Source of the DNA: Orbicella faveolata
Taxonomy: Eukaryota; Cnidaria; Anthozoa; Scleractinia; Merulinidae
NCBI RefSeq assembly: GCF_002042975.1
Contig: NW_018150132.1
Location: 1,242,840-1,306,839 of the forward strand
Direction of reading: 5' to 3'
DNA: 64,000 nucleotides
The notes beneath the pieces are model-generated. The model searched no databases, had not been told where the DNA came from, and saw nothing but the letters and a program-made list of their open reading frames with translations. Each line of letters starts with the position of its first letter. Positions within the stretch are counted from its first letter, which is position 1. This document shows positions 47,534-59,473 of the stretch, piece after piece. The translations under genes and the position numbers were made by a program.

Positions 47534-48068
47534 CTAAAAAGAAAAACTAACTATTAAACTTGATCCTTTTTGTTACAGGAATGTCTTAATATATTATGAC
47601 CTGTTACAAACAAGTAACTTCTGCTATGTACACAAATTACACTGTAGTTTTAATTCTTTTTTACACTTAATGGTCACAGAACGTCTACTTTAAACAGTAA
47701 CAGATTGTTAGATTCATGGGTGGCACAGAATTCAGATTTCCAAATTCTCTGATTTTTGGCTTTTCCGTGACTTTTCTCTGATAAAAATAACATTTCCCTG
47801 ACCAAATAAATTCAAATGCCAGATTAGAAGCGGCCTCCAGCCTCCTCTAACTGCCATCCCTTCCAACCACTTTACAACAAATTCGCTGTCTTCGTTGAGG
47901 ACCAGAGCATCGCTGACATCACAGTGACCTGAAAGGCTTCTTCCAGCTTTCAAAGGTATTACATCGGCATACTTAAAATTTCAATTTTCACTGACTTCTC
48001 TTCAAAACGTCAATTTTCCATGACTAAAAATAAAATTCCTTGACTTTTTAGTGACCATGATTTTATTG

Positions 48069-48093
48069 CCCCCCCCCCCCCCCCCCCCCCCCC
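48069..48093. other. 25-base C run, probable assembly join
   Basis: Uninterrupted C between the last exon of eIF4A3 seen here and the first MSH3 exon seen here. The N gap at 17432 has the same kind of C-run shoulder. Both flanking genes are cut at this point. Confidence 0.7.
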
Positions 48094-48138
48094 ATCCTCC
48101 TTGTTGATTTTAACTCCACCTCTATAAGGTAAACATAC

Positions 48139-51100
48139 CATTCATGGGCATTTCATCAATCTGTGTGCTGTAGTACTGCTCAATATCACGCAAAATTCGA
48201 ATGTCATCTGACTTCACAAAGTTGATGGCAACACCTTTGCGGCCAAACCGACCTGAACGACCAATCCTAAAATAGAATTTCATGCCATTACTAGAGTCTG
48301 ACACACAAAACAGCATTATACATGTATTCAGCAGCAATTAACTGAAAGTAAATTCTTGAAAAACTACTCGTCAGTCTCTCTCTAGCTCAAGGTCTGGATC
48401 CGCCACTGCAAAGTTATTTAATAGGCCATTTCCGAGTTGCCTTTTGCCTCATGTCAAAACGAGTCTTCGTGCAAAACCATTCAATATGAAAATGAGCTTC
48501 CTCTCATGCAAATCACTTTCATATGAAAGGTTTTGCATGACAATTCCTTTTGAAGCAGAGGCACAAGGTAACTCGGATATGGCCTATTAAATAACTTTGC
48601 AGTGGTAGATCCAGACCTTGAGCTAGGGGGGGAGGGTTTGATTGCCCTGCCAGCTTTTCTTCCTTCTGTGATTTTCCTTTTTTTACCCAAAATAAGGGGG
48701 GGCCAGGCCCCCTGGGCCCCTCCCCTAGATACGCCACTGCTTTGGAATCAAAATTGCAAATTGTTCAGTATTATCTGGTCAAACCCTGTTTTCACACATG
48801 ACAAACCATGGCCTTAAATGCAAAACCTGGGGCACAGGAGATCACAAGCAGTACACATACCTGTGAATGTACAATTCACGATTGTTTGGAAGGTCATAGT
48901 TGATAACCAGAGACACTTGTTGGACATCAATACCTCTGGCCCACACATCTGTTGATATCAACACTCGACTGAGGCAGAAACAGAACAACATGGCAGGTCA
49001 GAAATGGGCAAAATGGCAGCTAGCAATCAAGAACTACTTTCAACTCTCCAAATAAATGTCAATTTGAAGACAAAAGCTGCTTTCAAAGCAATATCATGGA
49101 GAAAAAAAATTGTTATTTGCCCACCCTGGTTGGTTTGTACTGGGAAAAACTGTGCACTTGGTCCTGAGTATGGCCTGAGTCGTAGGTTGAGGGCTGCACT
49201 CAAGACCTTGGGCACAGTTTTTCCCACAAGGGTCCTCCCAAACAGCAAACAACATATTTGTACTAGCCCAACAGTCACATCATTTTCACTGGCCTAAAAA
49301 TTCTCCAAATAACACAATACTCAGTGAAAAGCTAAAACTAAAATCATACCATTATTTGATCTGTTACAATACCCATCGTGAAGGATAGAATTCCAATCTA
49401 CCAGCCCGACAGAAAAGTCTACAAGCACTAGGCTATCAGACATGACTCTCTTTGCGTGCTGCCAAAGTACAACTCATTTCAAACAAATAATCGGCCCAAT
49501 TAAAAAACCAAAGTATAAAAATTTACATAATTTCGTTATGGTGAAAGATTAGATATTTAATTGTATATATGTACCTCTGCCCTGTTCTGAAATCTTTCAT
49601 GATGGCATCTCTTTCTTTCTGTGGCATGTCACCATGCATCGACGAAACAGTGAAGTTAGCTTCCAACATCTTCTCTGCAAGCCAGTCCACCTAAACAACA
49701 TTCTTTTGTTAAATTCTCATTAAAGTAGATAAATTGAATATAATAGTAATGCAGGGAGCAAACAATAACCAAATTTAAGAACAATTTTTATAAAATCTAA
49801 CCAGACCAACCTTTCTCTTGGTGTTGCAGAAAATGACAGCCTGTGTTATGGTGAGAGTGTCATACAAATCACACAAGGTATCAAACTTCCATTCTTCCCG
49901 TTCCACAGCCACAAAGAACTGCTTTATCCCTTCCAATGTCAACTCATCACTAAGACAAACAAAGTTCATTAGTATGGGTTGTGCCAAATTACTTAGATCA
50001 CTTCATTTCTTAAATTTTAAGAAAGGAAGGCTAGCTAAGGCTCGCTAGTAATAAATGTCCAACAGGAACTCACCGTTTGACAAGAATCCTAATAGGGTCC
50101 GTCATGAACTTTTCTGTCATTTCTAGGATATCATGTGGTAGGGTCGCACTCAGAAGAACAACCTGAATATGAATACAACGGTAACAATAATCAACAATAC
50201 AAATATTTGTGAACCAGTATGCCATTTGTTTGCATGGCATATCATCTTTAAAAGCTACATGTATATGGGGCATCTGATAACACAACATTCAAAGGTTAAA
50301 GAGTACTGTAGTGAACTAAATGTCCAATCTCAGAACACAAAGTTAAAAAGCAGAAGAGGCCAAGATGACAAGGGAAACTACAGACAGAGATGTTTGCATT
50401 AGACTCTCACAGGGTGACATAACAGAACAACAATTGATCACAATTCCTTTCTACTAAACACATCCCTGCAGAGCGCAGTGTAACTTGCCTGTGTTGCTGG
50501 GGGAAGATATCTGTATACATCATAGATCTGCTCCTTGAAACCTGAAAAAGAAAATATGCGATTAACATGTCAAGACTTGGTTCATCATCATCATCAGTCC
50601 TTATGGCCCCCAGTGGGGCAAAAGAGCCGCAAGTTTACAAGTAGGAAATTGTTAAGTTCAGAGAACAGAAGTTGACCATTGCTTCCATGCGTACCTTTGT
50701 TTAGCATTTCATCTGCCTCATCCAGCACTAACAGTTTTATTGCTCGGGTTCGTAAGCTTCTTCTCCTGATCATGTCTGTAGTGAAAAACAAAATAATCAC
50801 TTACATTAAAGTATTAATCAAAGAAGGGAAATTGCCTTCAGGTGCTTTCCTTTAGGATGATCCAGATCAGGGTCAGTGCTCCAAGATCACACCAATCATG
50901 GTGCATCAACGGAGCCAATGAATTCACTGTTGGTAACTAATTTGTCCGTAACTTTGACACACTATGATCTGAATGCTCTTACTAGATCATTGATCCTGAT
51001 CCGGATCATCCCAAAGGAATGCAACTACAAAACTATATAAAGTAAACCTTTAGATGCATAAATTAGAAACAAATTTACAAGTTGTACCTGAAAAAACAAA

Positions 51101-54100
51101 CAAACGGACAGTCAAGTAAAGTTGGAAACAAGGCCATGAACACCTTACCAAAGACTCTGCCAGGTGTTCCCGATACAACATGCTGTCCATAATCAAGTTT
51201 TCTAATGTCTTCTCCAACATTTGTTCCTCCAATACATGCATGGCACTGAATGCTCATGTAATCACCAAGAGCAAGAATAACCTGTTAAAAATCGATGATA
51301 ATGACTATCACGAGCCTTCACTTGAACTTTAACACAAATTACATGCAGTAGACACCTGACTTGTTCTATTGGAAAAGTTTGATACTGATTGGTTTTCCCA
51401 TTAAAATCTATTCCCTGGTAGAACATGATCATGCAGTCATTGTAACACAATGTGCTTCAAAGGTACACTGTTCTAAATAAATGAGTTTTGGCTTGAAAAT
51501 AATACAAAGTTATAAATTTCGGATTATACTCTGACAAAACAATTAGGGTACATTCCTTTTTGGATGAATGCACAGTTGATAAATCATTGCCCAGAATTGA
51601 TTCATCGGTTCCTTTGAGGCATCGTGATTCAATATTAGTCTTGGATGATTGAGTCCGATGCAGATCATTCCAAAGGAAATTTTTTGCACCCCTAAACTAC
51701 CAAGTCTTGCCCTTGTTTTCTATGAATGAATAGTCAGTGAGTCATAGTCTCAGTCCCACTTTTAGATATATGCTCTTGTTCAATAAGAGGTTTTGACTCT
51801 GAACCATCTCATTTCAAGGATTGGAACAGTTTTAGCAGAGGTGATTTGATTTCAAGCTCAATCTGTAAACAATAAATATTATATTGTAGTGCTGACTAAG
51901 TAATGACAACTGGAGAAACAAATTGTGTTGCTTACAAAACAGACTGTGCTCAAACACACTTTAGGTGATTGATCACTTGTGCACTCTCAAGTCAGAATAT
52001 GCATTTCAACAAAATAGTTCTGTCCCGAAAGATGGTTTGAACTAATGCACTTCATCACACTGGAGAACTTTAGAATAAGAACAATTTTGAAATGAAAGCT
52101 GTAAAACCAAAACCAAAATAATGACTTTGGTCAATTACAAAGGACGTAGACAATCAGTGAACCAATCAAAACTTGAAGCATGGAAAAATGTATGTGAAAG
52201 AGACATAAATGGTTTGGTCTAATTGGTTAAGGAAATGGTGCAAGTTTCTTAATCAATCACTAAGTGAAGAAATTCCAAGCCAACACTAATGTGAACTGCC
52301 TGAAGATAAATGAGTAAAAGCAGCAGTATTATGTACATGTATTTAGACTGATGGATAGTGAGGATCAACTATGCCAACTCCAAATTTTAATTCAATCACC
52401 TTACTGACTGTCACAAATGATATTAGCAGTGAGCATTTGGTGGTATATCAAGAAAATTTATTCCCTAGTTGATAACTTCTACATGTAGATTGTCATAACC
52501 TTTCTGCTTGAGAATGCATTGATGTTGTTAAGAGGATGTAGATGTCGATCAGTCTTGGGTATTTGGAGGTGAAGTCATCAAGCTACACTGTACAGTACAA
52601 GTTCATCACCTCCCACTGACTAGTTAATCCATATTCATCTCACTTCTTTTCAAATGTGTTACATGAACAAACTACATAACTTCATCCTCTCAGAAAGAGA
52701 AGCCTCAAGCCTATGAAATAAAAAATACCGGTACTACATAAAACAACTTCAAGTTCACCTTCTGAATTTGCTGGGCAAGTTCGCGTGTTGGTGATAGGAT
52801 CAAGGCCTGTGTTTCTCTTGTCTGTTGGTAATAAGGAAAATTAAATTATTTGTGAGTATCCATCGCACAAGTACATGAATGCTGGGTGTTCCGAGATCCC
52901 ACCAACAACTGAGAGCTGTTTCAAGTTTGAAAACAAAGCAGACCCTTAATCCATGATCAAAAAATATCAGATCGCTAATAAAAATATAAACTTATAAATT
53001 AGAGTTTTGCTATTTGTTAAGACAAAACTTGTCATTTTTGTTGTTGCATACAATATCATGGGTAAATTGTCACTGTAAAACATCCAGAATTATTGTTTTA
53101 ACAATAGTCTCTTCAAATCTGTTATAAATACCCACAGCAAACCTCTCTATGTAATATACTATACACTTAAGCTCCTGACTTAACAAAAAGAGAGTGTCCT
53201 TAGAATGCGAATTAAGTTTTCCCTTGCCATCTTTTTCCTTTCTTTTCTTTGTATGTTGCAAAGTACATGTACCTTAAACTTAAACCTTGTTTACAAGCAA
53301 TTAACAAACCTGAATATCTATTGACTGAAGCACTGAGATGGAGAGAGTAGCCGTCTTTCCTGTTCCAGATTGAGCTCTAGAATGATATAAGATGGCTATG
53401 AACAATCATGTATTGCTCAAACATAACAATTCTTACATTTAAACATGTAACTGTAATTCATCATTGCAGACTGACGTGGCCCAACATCAGAAAAATGCAA
53501 GTAGCTTCATCTTCATGTAAAAAAGGATGATCACATGTTACATATGATAAATTGATCCACTACTGCCACTGATCGGCAGACAACTTTGGCACAGTTTTCA
53601 ACGAAAATGGTTTTCTATAAGATTTCTCTTATCTTGCCACAACCTGGAGTTGACTTGAGCTTTAAATCTGGAGCATTTTGTTTTCCCACAAGCCTACATG
53701 TACATATAAAGCAGTTTGTATCCAGACTTGAAGAAAAAGCCTTGACTACTTATTGGGATCAACACTTTAGGCTTGTAGCAATGACCTCGGGTCTTAGCAA
53801 ATTTATCCCGGGCGGCAATTCTACTATATACAAAAATTACCAAGTAATCAGTCAGAGCAGTTACAGATCAGGCAAAAGATTTTGTCCTCTACTTTTAAAT
53901 CAAAGCGTTAATGTATATACTATATCTACATACAGTTGTTGACACTGTTTACAAACTGCACCATGAAATAAGGGAACAAACTAACATGGAAACAAGAAAT
54001 CAGGTTTCTGTAGTTTACAGACTAAAGCTAACAAATGTATTCAAAATAAACATTTATAAGAAGTCAGATGAAATGGATAAACTCACTGTGCAATCACATC

Positions 54101-54394
54101 TCTTCCTTTCACAATCGGTTTAATAGCACGCTGTTGAATTGCCGATGGTTTTTCGAAACCTAGAACGGAATAAAATCACTCCTAAACGACTGCACAATGT
54201 CTAAACACATGCCAAGTTTCATGGCGTCATTAGCCAACACCACACTTACCGTAAGCGTAAACTCCTCGAAGCAAATCTTCGCGAAGTTTTAGCTGGTCGA
54301 ACGTTGGTACAACGTCAACTTCTTCTGATGTTTCGAATTCGATCTTCGTTGGATCTTCATCCTCGTCTGCGACAACCTTTCTTTTGCGAGACAT
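48139..54394 (-). CDS. EIF4A3: Eukaryotic initiation factor 4A-III (exon junction complex helicase), lacking the last few codons
   Basis: DEAD-box RNA helicase that clamps mRNA as the core of the exon junction complex. Twelve exons join in phase: 54250-54394, 54087-54159, 53310-53376, 52759-52821, 51149-51281, 50695-50775, 50489-50541, 50074-50162, 49811-49949, 49575-49690, 48861-48968 and 48139-48266. Together they encode 398 residues beginning [14 protein letters not shown]. Motifs in order: Q motif [79 protein letters not shown] and [13 protein letters not shown]. The last exon here ends at DEMPMN with one base of the next codon; human eIF4A3 then ends VADLI. No exon for that tip is visible to the left before the C run at 48069. 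Intron 7 has a GC donor (cag|gcaagt). Confidence 0.96.
48382..48626. repeat. Long inverted repeat around a MITE in eIF4A3 intron 11
   Basis: 'ctagctcaaggtctggatcc' and 'gccactgcaaagttattta' on the left are inverted on the right. They enclose a MITE (48421-48587) whose ends are 'ataggccatttccgagttgc' and its inverse. The flanks being inverted as well means the palindrome is longer than the MITE alone. Confidence 0.8.
48600..48740. mobile_element. Small element with CAGTGGYG(T)A-like ends
   Basis: 'cagtggtagatccagacctt' at the left, and 'cagtggcgtatctaggggag' in inverse orientation at the right end. G-rich just inside both ends. The superfamily is not clear. It overlaps the right arm of the inverted repeat at 48382-48626. 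Confidence 0.45.
49120..49245. mobile_element. Fold-back MITE in eIF4A3 intron 10
   Basis: 'ctgggaaaaactgtgcactt' is matched by the inverse 'gggcacagtttttccca', and similarity continues for nearly 40 bases toward the centre (ggtcctgagt/actcaagacc). The 97-codon open frame across it is an accident of the palindrome. Confidence 0.75.
50845..51024. mobile_element. MITE, TTCCTTTRGGATGATCC family (copy 1)
   Basis: 'ttcctttaggatgatccaga' is inverted as 'ccggatcatcccaaaggaa'. It lies in eIF4A3 intron 5. Relatives occur at about 51548-51690 and 54530-54646. Confidence 0.8.
51548..51690. mobile_element. MITE, TTCCTTTRGGATGATCC family (copy 2, diverged)
   Basis: The left end 'attcctttttggatga' and right end 'cagatcattccaaaggaaa' are inverted relatives of copy 1. 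The left end is more worn. It lies in eIF4A3 intron 4. Confidence 0.55.
51691..52758. other. eIF4A3 intron 4, no recognised feature
   Basis: About 1 kb of AT-rich intron. I searched it in particular for missing MSH3 exons and found none. Confidence 0.4.
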
Positions 54395-54529
54395 GGTTAA
54401 GTTTTCAGACTTTCACGTTTTCTTCCTCGAGCGTGCAACAGGAGAGAAGGTGCTATGCAGCCGCGCCTCATAAAAACAGCTCGAAGGAAGGGGAGCATCA
54501 TGGGATGGCAACATGGAGAATCTTTCGCA

Positions 54530-54646
54530 ACTTCCTTTGGTGTGATCTGAATCCCAGATCACTCATATCGATCATACTGCATCAAAGGGATCGATGAATC
54601 CACTCTGGTCTGATCTTGATCCAGATCATTCCAAAGGAACGCACCC
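54530..54646. mobile_element. MITE, TTCCTTTRGGATGATCC family (copy 3) beside the eIF4A3 promoter
   Basis: 'ttcctttggtgtgatctgaa' at the left, with 'tgatccagatcattccaaag' at the right as its inverse relative. It sits about 140 bases upstream of the eIF4A3 start codon, within the likely promoter. Confidence 0.6.
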
Positions 54647-54659
54647 AATCAGGCAGCAT

Positions 54660-56530
54660 ATGTTTTCAAAGTCGTGGCTATTAAAAGTCCTTAGTCGATC
54701 TTGTTGCTCTCCAAGTCTGTCGTGCAAGGTTTGTAGTCGTTAACACGGTTTTAGGCTCGTTTCAATAGGCGTTGACTTTTGCTTATTCAGTGGGAATTTT
54801 TATACTGCCTTTTTTGTTTTTAAGAGCTAACTTCAGCAAAACTCCTGTTAAACTCTTTATTTCACGCTCGCCAAGATCCCGGGTCCAGATCTAGATCCCA
54901 GAGCTCTTTTGTTTATTTTTCCTTTGCTCTATCTAGGGTATTCATCTCAGAAAAATGAGTGCTGTTATTGTTATCGGGGCAAACTGCTACTGTTTTCTGT
55001 CAAAATAACGCATTGTGCTTGCACGTTCAGCCTTACATAAGCTTAAATACAAAATGTATGTAGAATTATTGTCTCATTTTGATTGGTTCTTACTTATGAT
55101 CTATTGGAGTACAGACGCATGGATCTCATGTCTTGATCTCTTATTGGTTACTATTAAAAACTGGATCTTTGGGTAATGCAATTTGAGAGTTTTCATTGGC
55201 TTAGCCATCATGGGTTATGAGCCATTACACCATGCTCTACAGATGTGGTAAGGGTACATGTGAATTTTTGTGGCATTTTATGTTTATTTCAGTCTATAGT
55301 TTTCTATAATTTTGGGATTATATTGTGAAAGCGAAGCTACTCTGTCAAAAAACTTCTGTCCCAGCTACCAGGGCTTGAGTGTTCATATGGGAAAATTTTC
55401 ATCCTGGTTGCTGAGATCTTGGTTGTAGAAACCAAGGCCTCAGTAACCAGACTGGCCCACCTTATAAGAACACATCAAAATTTTAACAAAGGAAACCAGA
55501 GTGAGGCAAGATCTTGGTAAACAAGCTCATATGAAGAGGCCCTCAGACTTACTACTGTGAATAATACAGTACAACTTTACTATCTTACACTTGGCTATCT
55601 TAAACTCCCTCATCTCCACTGTTTTTCACTTCCCATGAGTGTAAGATTCCAGGATAAATTGTACAATCAAACCTCTCCTAATTACCTCCTCAAGAAATTT
55701 TAATGAATATCATGTAATCGTACCCTTTATAATACACATGTTAAACTGAGAATTCAACTCTGCCCTTTGGTGTCTAGCTGTACGGTTTTTGAATACTGTG
55801 GAACCCAGTTAATCTTCCCACCTAGATGTGAGGTTCTAAAATCTGTTTATACATATAAGCAACAATTAATGACTAAGCTTCTCTTTAGGTGATAAGAAAG
55901 TGGCTGCCATGACAAAAGAACATGAGTATAAGGTGGGCTTTATTCTACTTTATCCCACTGTCTTAAAAATAATTTTGTGAACTAGGTAACTTAAAAAATT
56001 GCTTAGCAATCAAAAACTGTTCTAATTAAGAAAGAGTGGCAATTACAATAATTTTCAGTTTCACATTCCATGGAATCCCGATTTTTCAACCCTCTAAGGG
56101 AAACAAAAATTGATTTGAAGAATTGGTGGTTCAAGAAATCGGGGGTAAGATTACAGTATTTGACTGACTGGAGGGAACAACTTTTGGGTTTGAATTATCA
56201 GAGGTTCAAAAAATGAATGGTTCAAGAAATGGGGATTCAACTGTAAATGATAAATGATCTCTTTGAATAACTCAAATCATTAAGCATTAATTATTCTTTC
56301 TTCAGTTTAATTGTGGTAGTTGATCTGTTATCATATAGTTTTTCCTTTATTGCTGTTAATATTTTAAAAGCCTTTCCTTTCTCCCCAGCTGCTTTCAGGT
56401 ATTTTTTAACTGAATGTTGCCACCTGTCGTTCTCACTTGAAAATGCAAAATGCTCGGAAACAGAAGTTGCTTTTAGCTTTTCAAGAGGAAGTTAACTGGT
56501 GGCAAGATGACAAGAAGGTCTGTGGGTGGA
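54660..56530 (+). other. Possible small gene, weakly supported
   Basis: An ATG at 54660 opens a 23-codon stretch (MFSKSWLLKVLSRSCCSPSL...) that looks like a mitochondrial targeting presequence and runs into a donor, aag|gtttgt. Two further exon-like pieces follow. One is 55889-55934 (GDKKVAAMTKEHEYK) between an acceptor and a donor. The other is around 56443-56510 (FQEEVNWWQDDKK), with an acceptor inside it and a following stop. The phases do not join simply, so exons may be missing or the pieces may be unrelated. Divergent orientation from eIF4A3 is what makes a gene start here plausible. I do not recognise a family. Confidence 0.2.
55370..55549. repeat. Probable fold-back repeat
   Basis: 'agggcttgagtgttcatatg' at the left and 'ctcatatgaagaggccct' at the right are partly inverted. 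The inner blocks 'gagatcttggttgt' and 'caagatcttggta' recur in between. Boundaries are approximate. Confidence 0.4.
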
Positions 56531-58086
56531 AATGCCATTAAAGCAAACATTAGTGTTTCACCTATTCATCTTTTTCAATTCCTTTTGAAAAGTCTCACTT
56601 CCTATCTCTAAACAAGGATATGTTCCAACTGGCTAATAAATTCTTCCCCTAAGAATGTGACTTCCTCTTTTGATCAGAGTAATACTGAAACTAAGACTTT
56701 GTTCCAAATGCTAGCATAGTGTTTTGTTCACCACCTGATCTGCATTAATTTGCAGTGTGAAAAGATAAGATCATACAGGGAAAAATTTGAATTACAGCGA
56801 ACACCACCATACTTGTGTTCTAGCCACTATGTCTGTCTTAGGCAGCAGTAGCTGAAAAGTGTCCATCAGTCTATTAGCTAGAAAGAAAAAAATAAAAATA
56901 AAAATCTTTTATCTTTGTAAATCCTTTATTAAGCTCAATCTGTAAATATGTTAATCAAAAAATACCCAGGACAATGCCATAATATCAATCAAGACTAAAG
57001 CGTAAATATCTTGGGCGTCTTTTTTGAAAGGAAGTAAGATACAACAATTTCAAATAGACCAAAACAAATATAAAACCATGCTACACATAAACTAATGATG
57101 CCAACTGTGGCTCAAACAAACTTTCAACATTAAAAACATTTGTTTGTGTCATAAAGGTCTTGCATTTCATGTAACCCTAAGCTCTTCAAACAGTTTGCCT
57201 TTTGGTTTAGAAAACAAGAGTTTCTGTTTGATTACACTGTTGAACCTCACCTTATTTCGTAAGAGCACCCCTTGCAAACAACAGGTTCTGTTTAACTAAG
57301 AAATGTTCATTATTAACAACACAAAAAATACTGCCTTAATGCATGCCCATAACAGCAGCAGCTAACCAAACATACATCATAGTTTACCTGTTGTGAACAA
57401 AAAGTCATTATCTACCTGCAAAATATCTGCATAATAACACAGATATTTACATATCAGCGAGTAGTTTTTCGAAAGGTAAGCGGGTGACCTAAAATAACAT
57501 GGGCAAAGGTGAAAGCTGGTGAAATATATCACAAAATTTTTTTTTGCTCTTAACTTCTACAGAGAAAATTAAGGTTCACATTCATAATCTTTCTACATTT
57601 AAATTTATTTTCAGATTCTTTTGTAACAATAAGTTAACCTTGACAGCAACTTGTTAAGTATAAATAAATTCCATATTAGGAAAGGTATTTTGCTTCAGCA
57701 AAGCGTGGAAAGAAAGTATTTTCCAGATAATAAATATTAAAGATATTTTCCTTTTCACCCTTAATTTGTACTGGTAATCGCCTTCTGCCTTTTCATAAAT
57801 GAAATATTGCAGTCATTTTGACCCATTGTATTTTGATTTTTATTCATGTATGAAACAGCTAAGCTATCAGCTAACAAAGGAAACGTTTTATAACTTTTGC
57901 TCTGCCAAATAAGAGTCAAATTTTAATTGAATCTAGAGACTTTTGAACTTCTGTTGCGAATTCAGACTTAAAGAAATATGAGTTGTACTATATCGAGGCA
58001 AAGAAGCCTATTTCTTCCGCAATGAAAATGGAAATTTTTATGCGCAGGTCGAAAAAGGTGGTTCAACTGATCTCCGGTTTTACTTT
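56531..58086. other. Intergenic region and 3' flank of the F-box gene
   Basis: AT-rich, without recognisable exons. The 3' untranslated region of the minus-strand F-box gene should lie immediately left of 58087. Confidence 0.4.
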
Positions 58087-59454
58087 CTACATATTAACTT
58101 TGCAATGAGGAAATTTTTCTTTGAAAAGCTTGACGCTTTCTTGTGAAACACTGAAACAGTCCGTGATGTCGAGTGTTTCTAAACACGGAAGCGAGCGGCC
58201 CAGCTCCAACAGCTGTTCATCTCCATTAACAATGTCCGTGAAAGATATATCCAAATTCCACAAGCAATCCAGATAACAAAAGCATGATTTCAGGCCTTCA
58301 TACGTGAGCTTGCTACATCCATTGATAGACAGAAACGAAAGCTCCACGTTGAAGCAGATCGTCCTTAGTCCTTCGTCTGTTATGTCGGCAAATCCAAGGC
58401 CCAAAGATCGAAAATCGTCGCTCGCATAATTTGCGATCACGCAGGCAGCGTTGTCCGTGATACCTGTTTCCATACTGTCCGAATTATGGACAATAAGCCT
58501 AGCCAGTTTTTCGCATCTATTCATAAGAGCATAAACGCCAACATCGGTAATTTCGCTAAATTCTAGAGACAAATCCTCGAGGCAGGGCAGGTGATCGGCG
58601 ATCACGATCAACGACACGTCTGTTATTACACCGTTCGAAATGTTCAAGCATTTTAAATTTCGGCATAATTGAGCGATTGTACAAACTCCAAAATCCGTGA
58701 TGCCGCCGTCTTTGTCGCAATAATCGATCACGAAAGATTCTAGTTTTCGGCATCTTTTTGCCAATGATGCCAAACTTTTGTCTGTCACAAGAACTTGGTT
58801 GTACCTTAGGGTGAGCTTTCTTAGTTTTCGGCATCCACTTGCCAGGTATCGAACCATTTGATCGGTCAAGACATCAGCGTAACTGCGTTGTTCGTCTTCC
58901 AACGAAGCTTCGTAGACAATCAGTTTTTCAAGCTCAGGACATCCCGTCGAAATGACCTTGATGGTATTTTCTGTGACTGCGATAGAGTAAGCGTACAGTT
59001 TTCTCACTCCAGGGTTATTTTTCACCAAACTCGAAAGCGCTTTGTCGGAAATGTTCCTCAAAGGAATCGAAACCGTTTCGAGAGCACCACAATTACGCGC
59101 CAAAGCGAAAATGCCATGATCCGTGATTAAGTTACATCCATTTAGGTAAAGATTTTTCAAGTTTGGACAGTGCACTGAGATATGCTGCAAGGACTCATCT
59201 TTAATGCTTGCACATTTCGTCAAATTAACGCTTGAAATTAGATTTGTCTTACGAGGTATGATCCTTGATATGGTGTCAGCTGCTACTTTCGAAGCGTGTT
59301 TCTGCCAAATATCAACCGTTTTCCACAAGCTGGGATCGTAGCAGAGCCTGTGCCATCTCGTACATACTCTTGTACATCGGATAAGACGAGGATAATCGAG
59401 ATGAGAAAGAATTTGGATTATAACGGAGTCCGGTAGAGATGTGATCGTAGCCAT
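58087..59454 (-). CDS. F-box and leucine-rich-repeat protein, intronless
   Basis: A single open frame of 455 residues with no intron. Residues about 4-48 form an F-box (SLPDSVIIQILSHLDYPRLI ... CTRWHRL), which docks to SKP1 in an SCF ubiquitin ligase. The rest is a run of cysteine-containing leucine-rich repeats, visible as CPNLKNLYLNGCNLITDHGI, CRKLRKLTLRYNQVLVTDKS and CRNLKCLNISNGVITDVSL, ending near CLETLDITDCFSVSQESV. Repeats of this type bind substrates. The overall style is closest to FBXL7/FBXL20-like proteins, but I cannot name the orthologue. The start is chosen because the F-box begins right after it. A 65-codon open frame ends 20 bases upstream on the same strand. Confidence 0.93.
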   Translation of the reverse strand: MATITSLPDSVIIQILSHLDYPRLIRCTRVCTRWHRLCYDPSLWKTVDIWQKHASKVAADTISRIIPRKTNLISSVNLTKCASIKDESLQHISVHCPNLKNLYLNGCNLITDHGIFALARNCGALETVSIPLRNISDKALSSLVKNNPGVRKLYAYSIAVTENTIKVISTGCPELEKLIVYEASLEDEQRSYADVLTDQMVRYLASGCRKLRKLTLRYNQVLVTDKSLASLAKRCRKLESFVIDYCDKDGGITDFGVCTIAQLCRNLKCLNISNGVITDVSLIVIADHLPCLEDLSLEFSEITDVGVYALMNRCEKLARLIVHNSDSMETGITDNAACVIANYASDDFRSLGLGFADITDEGLRTICFNVELSFLSINGCSKLTYEGLKSCFCYLDCLWNLDISFTDIVNGDEQLLELGRSLPCLETLDITDCFSVSQESVKLFKEKFPHCKVNM

Positions 59455-59473
59455 CGCTTGACCGTCCTTTGTT

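Noticed and set aside
49004-49297. 97-codon open frame in eIF4A3 intron 10
   Set aside because: It runs across a fold-back MITE, and both strands are open because of the palindrome.
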